Part shown: positions 36,490-44,887 of the stretch, piece after piece
Position numbering within the stretch: position 1 is the stretch's first letter
How the letters are laid out: each line of letters begins with the position of its first letter
NCBI RefSeq assembly: GCF_015767265.1
Contig: NZ_JADPIB010000003.1
Span: 310,001 to 374,000, forward strand
Source of the DNA: Aureivirga marina
GTDB lineage: Bacteria > Bacteroidota > Bacteroidia > Flavobacteriales > Flavobacteriaceae
Length of the DNA: 64,000 bases
Direction: 5' to 3'
Notes under the pieces: generated by a model
The model's database searches: none
Told to the model about the DNA's origin: nothing
What the model saw: the letters and a program-made list of their open reading frames with translations, nothing else
Program-made: the position numbers and the translations under genes

Positions 36490-37560
36490 ATGAATTTTAA
36501 AAAAATATCTGTTGCTTTATTAGCATCTGTGAGTTTATTTTTTGCATCATGTAGTAATGATGATGATAGTTCTTCAGCTCCATTAGGAGATTATGATAAC
36601 GGATTATTTGTAGTAAACGAAGGAAGTTTCGGAAATACTTCTGGAACTATTTCTTTTATCCCTTACGATCTTTCTGAGGTAAAGAAAAATGTTTTCAAAA
36701 CTGTAAATGGTGAGGATTTAGGAAGTTTAGCGCAATCAATGATTACCAATAAAAGCCGAGCTTATATCGTTGTGAATGATTCACATGTAATTCAAGTTGT
36801 AAATCGCTATACTTTTGAAAAAGAAGCTACAATTGATCAAGGATTAGATAATCCAAGATTTATGACTGTTTTTGGAACAAAAGCTTATGTTACGAACTGG
36901 GGAGATACAGCAGATGAAACAGATGATTATATTGCTGTTTTAGATTTAAATTCAAACACAGTTACTGAAAAAATTCCTGTAGAATTAGGTCCAGAAAAAA
37001 TCTTTAATGTTGACGATAAAGTTTTCGTTTTACATCAAGGAGCTTGGGGACAAAACAATAAAGTTTCCGTAATTAATACAAATGACGATTCTGTAACAAA
37101 AGTAATTACTGTTGGAGATATTCCTAGTTCTGGAGCTTTGGATATTCAAGGAAACCTTTGGGTTTTAGGAGCTGGAAAAGCAGCTTGGACAGGAAGCGAA
37201 TCAGCAGGTTCAATCACAAAAATTAATACGGCTACTTTAGAAATTGAAAAAACTATAAACTTTGAAACTTCTGAGCATCCAGGGTTATTAAACTTTTATA
37301 ATAATACGTTTTATTATGTATTAAATGGAAGTTTATATTCTTTTGATTCTTCTATTGAAACAATTCCAACAGAAGCAAAATTATCTGAATTAAATGCTTA
37401 TGGTTTAAAAGTAGGAAAAGACAAGGTATTTGTAACGGACGCTAAAGATTATATTTCTTATGGTGAAGTAAAAGTTTATGATTTAAACTCTTTCACAGAA
37501 GAAAAATCTTTAGAAGTAGGAATCATTCCAAATGCTGTTGTGTTTAATCAAATTGATTAA
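36490..37560 (+). CDS. BtuG-like surface lipoprotein, beta-propeller (YncE/DUF5074 type)
   Basis: The 356-residue protein has a lipobox FFASC (Cys21) followed by SNDDDSSS, an acidic tract fitting surface export of lipoproteins in Bacteroidota. The body contains repeated propeller blades: NGLFVVNEGSFGNTSGTISF, DSHVIQVVNRYTFEKEATI, DYIAVLDLNSNTVTEKIPV, NKVSVINTNDDSVTKVITV and GSITKINTATLEIEKTI. This is the YncE/DUF5074 arrangement of BtuG, which in Bacteroides binds cobalamin with very high affinity on the cell surface and hands it to BtuB. The gene starts three bases after the receptor stop and shares its riboswitch, which strongly supports the role. Confidence 0.8.
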   Translation: MNFKKISVALLASVSLFFASCSNDDDSSSAPLGDYDNGLFVVNEGSFGNTSGTISFIPYDLSEVKKNVFKTVNGEDLGSLAQSMITNKSRAYIVVNDSHVIQVVNRYTFEKEATIDQGLDNPRFMTVFGTKAYVTNWGDTADETDDYIAVLDLNSNTVTEKIPVELGPEKIFNVDDKVFVLHQGAWGQNNKVSVINTNDDSVTKVITVGDIPSSGALDIQGNLWVLGAGKAAWTGSESAGSITKINTATLEIEKTINFETSEHPGLLNFYNNTFYYVLNGSLYSFDSSIETIPTEAKLSELNAYGLKVGKDKVFVTDAKDYISYGEVKVYDLNSFTEEKSLEVGIIPNAVVFNQID

Positions 37561-37584
37561 ATTTTGTTGTATAATTCTAAATAA

Positions 37585-37613
37585 GAAGCTACTCATTTTG
37601 GGTAGCTTTTTTT
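37585..37613 (+). terminator. Rho-independent terminator of the cobalamin uptake operon
   Basis: aagctactc (37586-37594) pairs with gggtagctt (37600-37608, one G-U pair) around a 5-base loop, followed by T to 37613. Confidence 0.8.
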
Positions 37614-37645
37614 ATGTTTTCATTTAAGGTTTCTTTTTTCACTTT

Positions 37646-37676
37646 TTTGTCAAAACTTAAAACTTTAATACCTTTG
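37646..37676 (+). promoter_or_regulatory. Bacteroidota promoter of the umuD-umuC-SRAP operon
   Basis: TTTG at 37646-37649 and TACCTTTG at 37669-37676 are separated by exactly 19 bases, a near-perfect -33/-7 pair. The umuD ATG follows 30 bases later. No clear LexA-type palindrome was recognised, so SOS control is suggested only by the genes. Confidence 0.75.
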
Positions 37677-37705
37677 TAACAGGCAATTAAGAATGTTAGA
37701 AAGAA

Positions 37706-38158
37706 ATGATGAAGTTACGAAAAATATATAATGCCAAAACTATTGAATTTTATAATGTAGATACTTCTACAGAAATAAACTTACCTTTTGTTTCCAGTGG
37801 AATTAGCGCTGGATTTCCTTCTCCCGCAGATGATTTTTTAGATATTAATATAGATTTAAACAAACATTTAATTAAAAATCCTAGCACTACTTTTTATGGA
37901 AGAGTTCGAGGAGATTCTATGATTAATGCAGGAATCAGTAATGGAGATTTATTAATTATTGATAAAAGTTTAGAACCAGGAGATAATAAAATTGCAGTTT
38001 GTTTTATCGATGGAGAATTTACAGTAAAAAGAATTCAAATAGAAAAGGATATTATTTGGTTAATTGCTGAAAATGATGCTTATGCACCAATCAAAGTTAC
38101 TAAAGAAAATGACTTTATCATTTGGGGAATTGTAACCAATGTAATTAAGAGTTTTTAA
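37706..38158 (+). CDS. umuD: UmuD-like S24 peptidase (error-prone repair)
   Basis: The 150-residue protein contains the self-cleavage site SAGFPSPADD (Ala35-Gly36) and the Ser/Lys dyad of the S24 LexA/UmuD family: GDSM with Ser71 and FTVKRI with Lys108, 37 residues apart exactly as in E. coli UmuD. No DNA-binding domain is present, so it is UmuD rather than LexA. RecA-stimulated cleavage should produce UmuD', which joins UmuC to form polymerase V. Start is ATG 37706 (a second ATG follows directly). The stop shares one base with the start of umuC (TAATG). Confidence 0.93.
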   Translation: MMKLRKIYNAKTIEFYNVDTSTEINLPFVSSGISAGFPSPADDFLDINIDLNKHLIKNPSTTFYGRVRGDSMINAGISNGDLLIIDKSLEPGDNKIAVCFIDGEFTVKRIQIEKDIIWLIAENDAYAPIKVTKENDFIIWGIVTNVIKSF

Positions 38159-39435
38159 TGTTTGCTTTAATCGATTGTAATAATTTTTATGCTTCTTGTG
38201 AACGTGTTTTTAATCCAGCATTAAATCACCAACCTGTTGTTGTACTTTCCAATAATGATGGTTGTGTAATTGCTCGTTCTAATGAAGCGAAAAAACTTGG
38301 AATTCCAATGGGAGCTCCTGCATTTAAATTTGCTTCTACTTTTGAAAAACATAATATTCATATTTTTTCTTCTAATTATGCTCTTTATGGTGATATGAGC
38401 AGTCGTGTAATGAATTTACTTTCTGAATTTACTCCAGAAATTGAAATTTATAGTATTGATGAAGCATTTTTAAAATTTGATGGTTTTGAGCTTTTTGATT
38501 TAGAAAAAATTGCTTTTCAAATGAAACAAAAAGTTACAAAAGGAACTGGAATTCCAATAAGCATAGGAATTGCACCAACAAAGGCTTTAGCGAAAGTTGC
38601 AAATAGAATTGCCAAGAAATTTTCAGAAAAAACGAATGGAATTTATATTATTGATTCTGAAGAAAAACGATTAAAAGCTTTGAAATGGCTTCCTATTGAA
38701 GATATTTGGGGAATTGGAAGACGACATGCAAAAAGATTGCGAAATATTCAAGTTAAAACTGCTTTTCAATTTACAGAGCTTCCAGATGATTGGGTTCGAA
38801 AAAATATGACTATTGTCGGATTGCGATTAAAACATGATTTACAAGGAAAACCAACTTTGGATTTAGAACAACCAGCTTCCAAAAAAATGATTGCTACAAC
38901 TCGTTCTTTTGATCGAATGCTTTCTGATTATGAAGATATTCGGGAACGAATAGCAACTTTTGCAATTTCTTGTGGCGAAAAACTCCGAAAACAAAATTCT
39001 CAATGTAATTTGCTTATGATTTTTTTACATACAAATGGTTTTCGAAAAGATTTACCTCAATATGGAAAAAACATTGTTATAAATACAGAATTTCCTACAA
39101 ATTCTAGTATTGATTTGGTAAAATATGCGACAAAAGGTTTAAGAAATATTTTTCAAGAAGGATATCAATATAAAAAAGCTGGTGTGATTGTTATGGGATT
39201 AACGCCAAATAATCAAAAACAGTTTAGTTTGTTTTCTGAAGAAAATCCAAAACACGAAAATTTAATGAAAATTGTAGATCGTTTGAACTTTTCCTATGGA
39301 AATAATAAAGTCAAATTTGGAAGTCAATCTTTGGATAAACAATGGAAAATGAAACAAGAAAAATTATCTCCGAGATATTCGACAAATATTCATGAGATAA
39401 TTAATATCAATGTGAAAAAAGATAAAAAGAAATAG
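38158..39435 (+). CDS. umuC: UmuC-like Y-family DNA polymerase
   Basis: The 425-residue protein begins MFALIDCNNFYASCERVFNP and has the Y-family catalytic acids in FALIDCNNFY and EIYSIDEAFL, the fingers segment VVVLSNNDGCVIARSNEAK, the helix-hairpin-helix region LPIEDIWGIGRRHAKRL and the C-terminal DUF4113-like end (QKQFSLFSEENPK and FGSQSLDKQWKMKQEKLSPRY). It is the catalytic subunit of a translesion polymerase V. It lies between umuD and the SRAP gene in one operon (1-base overlap, 2-base gap). The length matches UmuC (about 420). Confidence 0.95.
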   Translation: MFALIDCNNFYASCERVFNPALNHQPVVVLSNNDGCVIARSNEAKKLGIPMGAPAFKFASTFEKHNIHIFSSNYALYGDMSSRVMNLLSEFTPEIEIYSIDEAFLKFDGFELFDLEKIAFQMKQKVTKGTGIPISIGIAPTKALAKVANRIAKKFSEKTNGIYIIDSEEKRLKALKWLPIEDIWGIGRRHAKRLRNIQVKTAFQFTELPDDWVRKNMTIVGLRLKHDLQGKPTLDLEQPASKKMIATTRSFDRMLSDYEDIRERIATFAISCGEKLRKQNSQCNLLMIFLHTNGFRKDLPQYGKNIVINTEFPTNSSIDLVKYATKGLRNIFQEGYQYKKAGVIVMGLTPNNQKQFSLFSEENPKHENLMKIVDRLNFSYGNNKVKFGSQSLDKQWKMKQEKLSPRYSTNIHEIININVKKDKKK

Positions 39436-39437
39436 AT

Positions 39438-40169
39438 ATGTGTTTTCATAGTTCGCAAACAAAAAAAGTCCAAGAATTAGAAAGTCGATATAATGTAAAA
39501 TTATCTGAAAAAGTAAATCGACCATATTTTGATGTTCCACAATTTCATATTAATGGATTTTCTCATCCGAATATGTTAGTAATTCCACAAGAAAAAAAAT
39601 CGGTTTTATTTCCAGGAATTTGGGGAATTGCTCCTAAAAATGTACATCCAGATTCATTAGATAATTATTATAAAGAAGCAATTAAATTCGGAGGAGGATT
39701 GAATGCGCAATCAGAAAAATTATTTAAACATTTTCTTTACAAAGAATCAATTTTTACACGACGATGTATTATTCCAGTAACTGGTTTTTTTGAACCTCAT
39801 GAATTTGAAAAACAAAAATATCCTGTATATGTTTCACCAAAAGATGAAAGTACATTTTCGCTTGCAGGAATTTATTCTATAGTTGGAAAAAAAGTTACTT
39901 TTTCTGTTTTGACAAAGGAAGCTTCTCCTCTATTTTCTAAAATTCATAATACAAAAAAGCGTCAGCCTGTTCTTTTATCTAAAGCAACTGAAAAAAAATG
40001 GTTGGATGAAAATCAATCTAAAAACGACATTTTAGAAATGATTAAAATGCCTTATTCTGAAAAAAATGTTTCTTATTTTACTGTAAACAGAGATTTATTT
40101 CATCCAAAAATCGATTCCAATGAACCATATATTTTAGAAAAAGTAGATTATGGCGTTACTTTTAAATAA
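39438..40169 (+). CDS. yedK: SOS response-associated peptidase (SRAP/YedK, HMCES)
   Basis: The 243-residue protein starts MCFHSSQ, leaving Cys2 as the catalytic residue after removal of the methionine. Other SRAP landmarks are GGGLNAQSEK (active-site Asn), RRCIIPVTGFFEP (Glu) and the HNTKKRQPVLL segment (His). SRAP proteins form a covalent thiazolidine link to abasic sites in single-stranded DNA and so protect the genome during replication. Its position two bases after umuC puts abasic-site shielding and translesion synthesis in one transcript. It converges on the CAT-like gene with an 8-base overlap of the coding ends. Confidence 0.92.
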   Translation: MCFHSSQTKKVQELESRYNVKLSEKVNRPYFDVPQFHINGFSHPNMLVIPQEKKSVLFPGIWGIAPKNVHPDSLDNYYKEAIKFGGGLNAQSEKLFKHFLYKESIFTRRCIIPVTGFFEPHEFEKQKYPVYVSPKDESTFSLAGIYSIVGKKVTFSVLTKEASPLFSKIHNTKKRQPVLLSKATEKKWLDENQSKNDILEMIKMPYSEKNVSYFTVNRDLFHPKIDSNEPYILEKVDYGVTFK

Positions 40170-40791
40170 CATTATCTAATAATTCTTGAAATTTATCTAC
40201 AAAAAGTCCAAGATGATAACCATCAGCCAAACCGTGATGCACTTCAATATGCATAGGCATCAAAAATTTTGTTCCATCTTGATTAATTTTTCCGAATCCA
40301 ACTTTTGGAAAAGTAACATGTGGATCAAAAAGAGAAAATCGCAAACTGATAAATTTCAATTTTGGAACTGTAGAATATAAAACAAAATTATGCGTAGGTG
40401 TTAAAACTTCCATTCCCATATCCTTCTGAGACAAAGCTTTATCAAACTCTTTTGAAGCATGATTAGTAAAGATTTCAAAATCATTAAAATAATTACACCT
40501 AGCTAATTTAAACGTTTTATTTTCATGTAAAAGAACAGTTACAACATCTAAATTGTCATAAATTACAATATCATCTCCTTGAATTCTATAAGTTAATTCT
40601 TCTACAGAATTTAATGCTTTATGTGCTTGAAAGTGATAATAATGGTGAAGAGATTTTTTGTTTTCTTTACAAAAATGATATCCATTTGTAATGTCCAAAT
40701 CGACTGTTACTCCTATTCTTGGATTTGTTGTATTTCTAAAAAAATTAAAATATTCCTTCCGCTTCCAATTCTCTTTATTTATGATTTTCAT
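40162..40791 (-). CDS. Chloramphenicol acetyltransferase-like protein
   Basis: The 209-residue protein matches the classical CAT fold: WKRKEYFNFF at the N-terminus, NPRIGVTVDLDIT, and the catalytic histidine motif HHGLADGYHLGLFVDKFQ near the C-terminus (family consensus HHxxxDGxH). The usual DFG-like segment is not clear. Many chromosomal CAT-like proteins of this kind in Bacteroidota have no proven resistance role, so I would not call it a resistance gene. Its coding end overlaps the SRAP gene end by 8 bases on the opposite strand, with no terminator between them. Confidence 0.82.
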   Translation of the reverse strand: MKIINKENWKRKEYFNFFRNTTNPRIGVTVDLDITNGYHFCKENKKSLHHYYHFQAHKALNSVEELTYRIQGDDIVIYDNLDVVTVLLHENKTFKLARCNYFNDFEIFTNHASKEFDKALSQKDMGMEVLTPTHNFVLYSTVPKLKFISLRFSLFDPHVTFPKVGFGKINQDGTKFLMPMHIEVHHGLADGYHLGLFVDKFQELLDNVI

Positions 40792-41538
40792 TTTTTAGAT
40801 TTTTATCAAAAAAAATTATAACTTTATATAAGTTACGCTTTTTTAAGAGAAAAAGCTCTTTAAATCCTTTAATTTTTTGTAAAATTTTTAAATATTCACA
40901 AAAAACAAATCTTAAAATTTTAACATATCTATATTTTTTTATGTTTTTTTATAAATATTATTTAACTAAAAAAATATTTTAATTTATTTTCAATAAAAAT
41001 AAAACATAACGGTTAAACTATAGTTAAGATTAAAATTCTTTATTATACTTTTACATCGATTCTAAAAACAACAATAATTAAAATAATAAGATACATAATT
41101 AACAATAAATATTCGTTTTTCAAATGAATTAAACAATATTCAACAGAAAAACATATTGATAGTGAAAAAGTGAAAAAGTTGCTTTTATTGATGATTTTAT
41201 ATTGCGACATCAATTTAAGTTTTTTGAAAATTTTCTAAAAATTTTCCAAGTTCTATCACATTCAATAAGATTGAGAGAATTCTTTTTCATAGAATTATTT
41301 TTAATAAAATACCAAAACACACAACATTACAGCTATTATTATTCCGGTATTTCGTTAAAATCAAATTTTATTTTTGAATTTATTACACACATTTTCTTGA
41401 AATATATTTCAATAATTACGTACAAAGGATCCAATTAGAGAAATCATTTCAAAACATTACAGCTAGCTAGAGTGTGAAATTCAAAGAATAGAATGAGATA
41501 GTTTATTTGTTTAACATTCAAATTTTTTTAAAAAACAC
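40792..41538. other. Long gene-free region before the M4 metallopeptidase gene (747 bases)
   Basis: The region is extremely AT-rich on its left half (long A and T runs at 40900-41000). Elements I can see are a 10-bp palindrome aactatagtt near 41014-41024, a -7-like TACTTTTA near 41047-41054 (one mismatch), a tandem gtgaaaaa pair near 41163-41178 and a 13-base direct repeat listed separately. No conserved coding sequence is evident; a 78-codon open frame at 41202-41438 looks like chance. Confidence 0.4.
41323..41465 (+). repeat. Direct repeat aacattacagcta, two copies 130 bases apart
   Basis: Copies at 41323-41335 and 41453-41465 are identical over 13 bases; the flanking bases are also similar on the left (acaaca/caaaac). 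Both lie upstream of the metallopeptidase gene. A role as regulator-binding sites is only a guess. Confidence 0.5.
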
Positions 41539-44500
41539 ATGAAGAAAAACTACGTAAGTCCATTAGTTTTTTCACTTTTTTGTGCATTTTCATTATCGAT
41601 GTCAGCACAAAAAACGGACGCCGTTAAAAACCAGCACACTGATGCTTTTGGAGCCCCAAAATTCATCAACTTTAAAGAAAACTCGAATTTATCTCAAAAA
41701 AATATACAGTCAGCTTTTACTGATTATTTAGAATTAAACCCTGAAGATTCATTTATTAAAATCAAACAATTTAATGATGACTTTGGTTTTATTCATGAAA
41801 AATATCAGCAATATTATAAGGGAATTAAAGTTGAATTTGCTACATATTTAGCGCACTATAAGAGTGGTAAATTGAACTCAATTAATGGAGAAATGTATAG
41901 AATAAAAAATCTAAACACAACTCCTACTCTTTCAGCACAACAAGCTTTTGATTATGCTTTAAAACACATTGGAGCTTCAAAATATTTATGGGATTATCCA
42001 GAAAGTGCGAAAGCAATGGATAACTATGAAAAACCTGAAGGAGAATTAGTTATTATTCCAAACTACGAATCTCTTGATAGAGGAAAAGATTTAGAAAACA
42101 ATGTAAAACTTGTGTATAAATTTGATATTTATGCAACTAGCCCGCTTAGCCGTGGTGATGTTTATGTGGATGCGCAAACAGGAGAAGTTTTATTCTACAA
42201 TGCCATCATCAAGCATGCCGGAAATTTAGGACACACGGGAGAAGATAGTCATAATCACGAAGTTTCAATGGTTCCTAATTATGGATCTGTAGCTTCTGAA
42301 GCTACTCCTATGGCTGTTGCTTCTGGAACTGCACAAACAAGATATAGCGGAACGCAAACAATTGAGACAGCTTATAGTGGTGGGAGTTATATTTTAAGTG
42401 ATTCTGGAAGAAAAATTTATACAAGAGATGCTAAAAACATTGCTCCAATTGGAAATACATATCCTTATGTAAATAATTATACGCAATTTACGGATAATAA
42501 TAACAATTGGACAACTTCTGAGCATAGTGCAGGTAAAGACAATGGAGCTTTAGATGCACACTGGGGAGCGATGAAAACATATGACTATTTCGAAGACAAA
42601 CACAATAGAAATAGTTTTGATGGAAACGGAACGCAAATTAGAAATTATGTTCACGTTTCAACAAATTATGACAATGCATTCTGGAATGGATCTGTAATGT
42701 CTTACGGAGATGGAAGTTCAAACGGAAACGAAGGACATGGAAATTTTGACATTTTAACAAGTGTTGATATTGCAGCCCATGAAATTGGACATGCTATTTG
42801 TGATTATACGGCAGAACTTGCTTATCAAAGAGAATCAGGAGCGATGAATGAAGGATTCTCTGATATTTGGGCTGCTGCTGTAGAAGTATTTTCTGGAGCT
42901 ACAGATTCAGATAAAGACGAATGGTTATTAGGAGAAGAAATCGATCGAAGAAGTGGTTCTATTGCTCTACGTTCAATGAGTAACCCTAAAGCTAAAGGAC
43001 AACCTGATACTTATGAAGGAACATATTGGAAAAATGTAAATTGTGGTGTACCTACATTAAACAATGATTATTGTGGAGTTCACACAAACAGTGGGGTTTT
43101 AAATCACTGGTTCTATATTTTAACTGTTGGTAAAGCAGGAACAAATGACAAAGGTGATAGTTATAATGTAACAGGAATCACTATGGACAAAGCAGCTCGT
43201 ATTGCTTACCGTTTAGAAAGTGTTTATTTAACATCAAATTCTACTTATGCTGATGCGAGAACTTATGGAATTCAATCTGCTGAAGATTTATATGGAGCAA
43301 ATTCTACTGAAGTTATCGCTACTACAAATGCTTTTTATGCTGTAGGTATTGGTGAAGAATATGATGATGGAACACCTAAATATTGTGATTCTAAAGGAAC
43401 TAATGTAAGTGATGAATATATTAATAGAGTTCAATTAGGAACAATTAATAATACAAGCGGATCAAACGGAGGTTATGCTGATTTCACTTCAATGTCAACA
43501 AATGTTAGTAAAGGACAATCGTATTCAATTACAATTACACCAGGATGGACTGGAGATGCTTTTAGCGAAGGATATGCTGTTTGGATTGATTATAACAACG
43601 ATTTAGATTTCGAAGATGCTGGAGAATTAGTTTGGTCAAAATCTCCTTCTAAAGATACTTCTGTAACTGGAACTTTCACTATCCCAACATCAGCTGCGAC
43701 TGGAGAAACTAGAATGAGAGTTACTATGCAATATAATAAAGTTTCTACTGCTTGTGAAACATTTACTTATGGTGAAGTAGAAGATTATACTGTAAATATT
43801 GGAGGAAGTACGGCTGATACACAAGCTCCTTCTGCTCCAACAAGTTTAGCTGCTTCTGGAACTACAAAAACAACAACAAACTTAACTTGGAATGCTTCAT
43901 CTGATAATGTTGGTGTTACTGGTTATGATATTTATATTGGATCAAACAAAATTGGTTCTTCAACAGGAACTAATGTTGAAATTTCAGATTTATCTCCAAG
44001 TACTACTTATACTTTCAGAGTTAAAGCAAAAGATGCTGCAAACAATATTTCTGGATTTAGTAATACTGTTAGTGTAACAACTTTATCAAATACTGTTTCT
44101 TATTGTACAGCAAGTGGAAATAGCACAAGCGATGAGTGGATTGATTATGTAAAATTAGCAAACATGAGCAATGTTACTGGAAGTAATGGTGGATATGGAA
44201 ACTTCACAAACAAAACTGCTAATGTTTCAAGAGGAGGAACTTACGTATTAACTGTAAGTGCTGGATTCTCAGGAAGTGCTTATATGGAAAACTGGAGAAT
44301 TTGGATTGATTTTGATCAAGATGGAAGTTTTGAATCTGGTGAACTAATTTCTTCTGGTGCTTCGACAAGTTCTGGAAACTTAACTGAAACATTTACAATT
44401 CCTAACTCTGCTATATTAGGAAATACAAGAATGAGAGTTGTAATGATGTATGGTAATGGAAACCCAACAGTAAACCCATGTGGAACATTTAGTTTCGGAG

Positions 44501-44829
44501 AAGTTGAAGATTATACAGTAAATATTGGAACTTCTTCTTCAGTTGGTTTAACTGCTGATTCTGTTCCTTATTCTACAATTGGATATGAAACATCTCCTAA
44601 CTTTACATTAGAGGTTTATCCAAACCCTGTAACTTCTGGAGAAATTACAATTTACTCTGGAGAAAGAGGAAATACAGAATTTACAATTACTAATTTATTT
44701 GGGCAAATAGTTAAAGCTGGAAAAGTTTCAAACAGACCTGTGAATGTACAAGATTTAAATACTGGAATGTATTTAATCAAAGTAAGTGATGGTCAAAAAA
44801 GCTTAACTAAAAAGTTATTCATTAAATAA
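41539..44829 (+). CDS. T9SS-exported M4 (thermolysin-like) metallopeptidase with GEVED and FN3 domains
   Basis: The 1096-residue protein has a signal peptide (to about residue 24, MSAQK), an FTP/PepSY propeptide (about 45-225: SFIKIKQFNDDFGFIHEKYQQYYKGIKVEF, VYKFDIYATSPLSRGDVYVD) and an M4 catalytic domain. Zinc ligands are His414 and His418 in HEIGHAI with catalytic Glu415, and Glu438 in NEGFSD. Then come two GEVED domains (from YCDSKGTNVSDEYI and YCTASGNSTSDEWI, each ending FGEVEDYTVNIG or similar) separated by a fibronectin type III domain (APTSLAASGTTKTTTNLTW). The C-terminus, VYPNPVTSGEITI to KKLFIK, is a T9SS sorting domain. It should be a secreted, self-processing protease for protein degradation or virulence-like functions. 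Confidence 0.95.
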   Translation: MKKNYVSPLVFSLFCAFSLSMSAQKTDAVKNQHTDAFGAPKFINFKENSNLSQKNIQSAFTDYLELNPEDSFIKIKQFNDDFGFIHEKYQQYYKGIKVEFATYLAHYKSGKLNSINGEMYRIKNLNTTPTLSAQQAFDYALKHIGASKYLWDYPESAKAMDNYEKPEGELVIIPNYESLDRGKDLENNVKLVYKFDIYATSPLSRGDVYVDAQTGEVLFYNAIIKHAGNLGHTGEDSHNHEVSMVPNYGSVASEATPMAVASGTAQTRYSGTQTIETAYSGGSYILSDSGRKIYTRDAKNIAPIGNTYPYVNNYTQFTDNNNNWTTSEHSAGKDNGALDAHWGAMKTYDYFEDKHNRNSFDGNGTQIRNYVHVSTNYDNAFWNGSVMSYGDGSSNGNEGHGNFDILTSVDIAAHEIGHAICDYTAELAYQRESGAMNEGFSDIWAAAVEVFSGATDSDKDEWLLGEEIDRRSGSIALRSMSNPKAKGQPDTYEGTYWKNVNCGVPTLNNDYCGVHTNSGVLNHWFYILTVGKAGTNDKGDSYNVTGITMDKAARIAYRLESVYLTSNSTYADARTYGIQSAEDLYGANSTEVIATTNAFYAVGIGEEYDDGTPKYCDSKGTNVSDEYINRVQLGTINNTSGSNGGYADFTSMSTNVSKGQSYSITITPGWTGDAFSEGYAVWIDYNNDLDFEDAGELVWSKSPSKDTSVTGTFTIPTSAATGETRMRVTMQYNKVSTACETFTYGEVEDYTVNIGGSTADTQAPSAPTSLAASGTTKTTTNLTWNASSDNVGVTGYDIYIGSNKIGSSTGTNVEISDLSPSTTYTFRVKAKDAANNISGFSNTVSVTTLSNTVSYCTASGNSTSDEWIDYVKLANMSNVTGSNGGYGNFTNKTANVSRGGTYVLTVSAGFSGSAYMENWRIWIDFDQDGSFESGELISSGASTSSGNLTETFTIPNSAILGNTRMRVVMMYGNGNPTVNPCGTFSFGEVEDYTVNIGTSSSVGLTADSVPYSTIGYETSPNFTLEVYPNPVTSGEITIYSGERGNTEFTITNLFGQIVKAGKVSNRPVNVQDLNTGMYLIKVSDGQKSLTKKLFIK

Positions 44830-44853
44830 TTTTCTTGAATTATTAATGTTACT

Positions 44854-44887
44854 CAAATGCCATCCGATTGGATGGCATTTGTTTTTT
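44854..44887. terminator. Strong terminator after the metallopeptidase gene
   Basis: caaatgccatcc (44854-44865) and ggatggcatttg (44870-44881) form a 12-bp stem with a 4-base loop, followed by six T. It lies next to the end of the minus-strand hydrolase at 44886. Confidence 0.88.

Noticed and set aside
40162-40791. Chloramphenicol resistance gene
   Set aside because: CAT-fold motifs are present, but chromosomal relatives in this phylum are often not resistance enzymes and there is no mobile context.
41202-41438. 78-codon open frame in the long spacer before the metallopeptidase
   Set aside because: Phe/Ile-rich composition expected from random AT-rich DNA, no membrane or signal pattern of note, no promoter at its start.
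43892-44077. 61-codon frame inside the metallopeptidase gene
   Set aside because: Overlaps the fibronectin type III domain in another frame; shadow.
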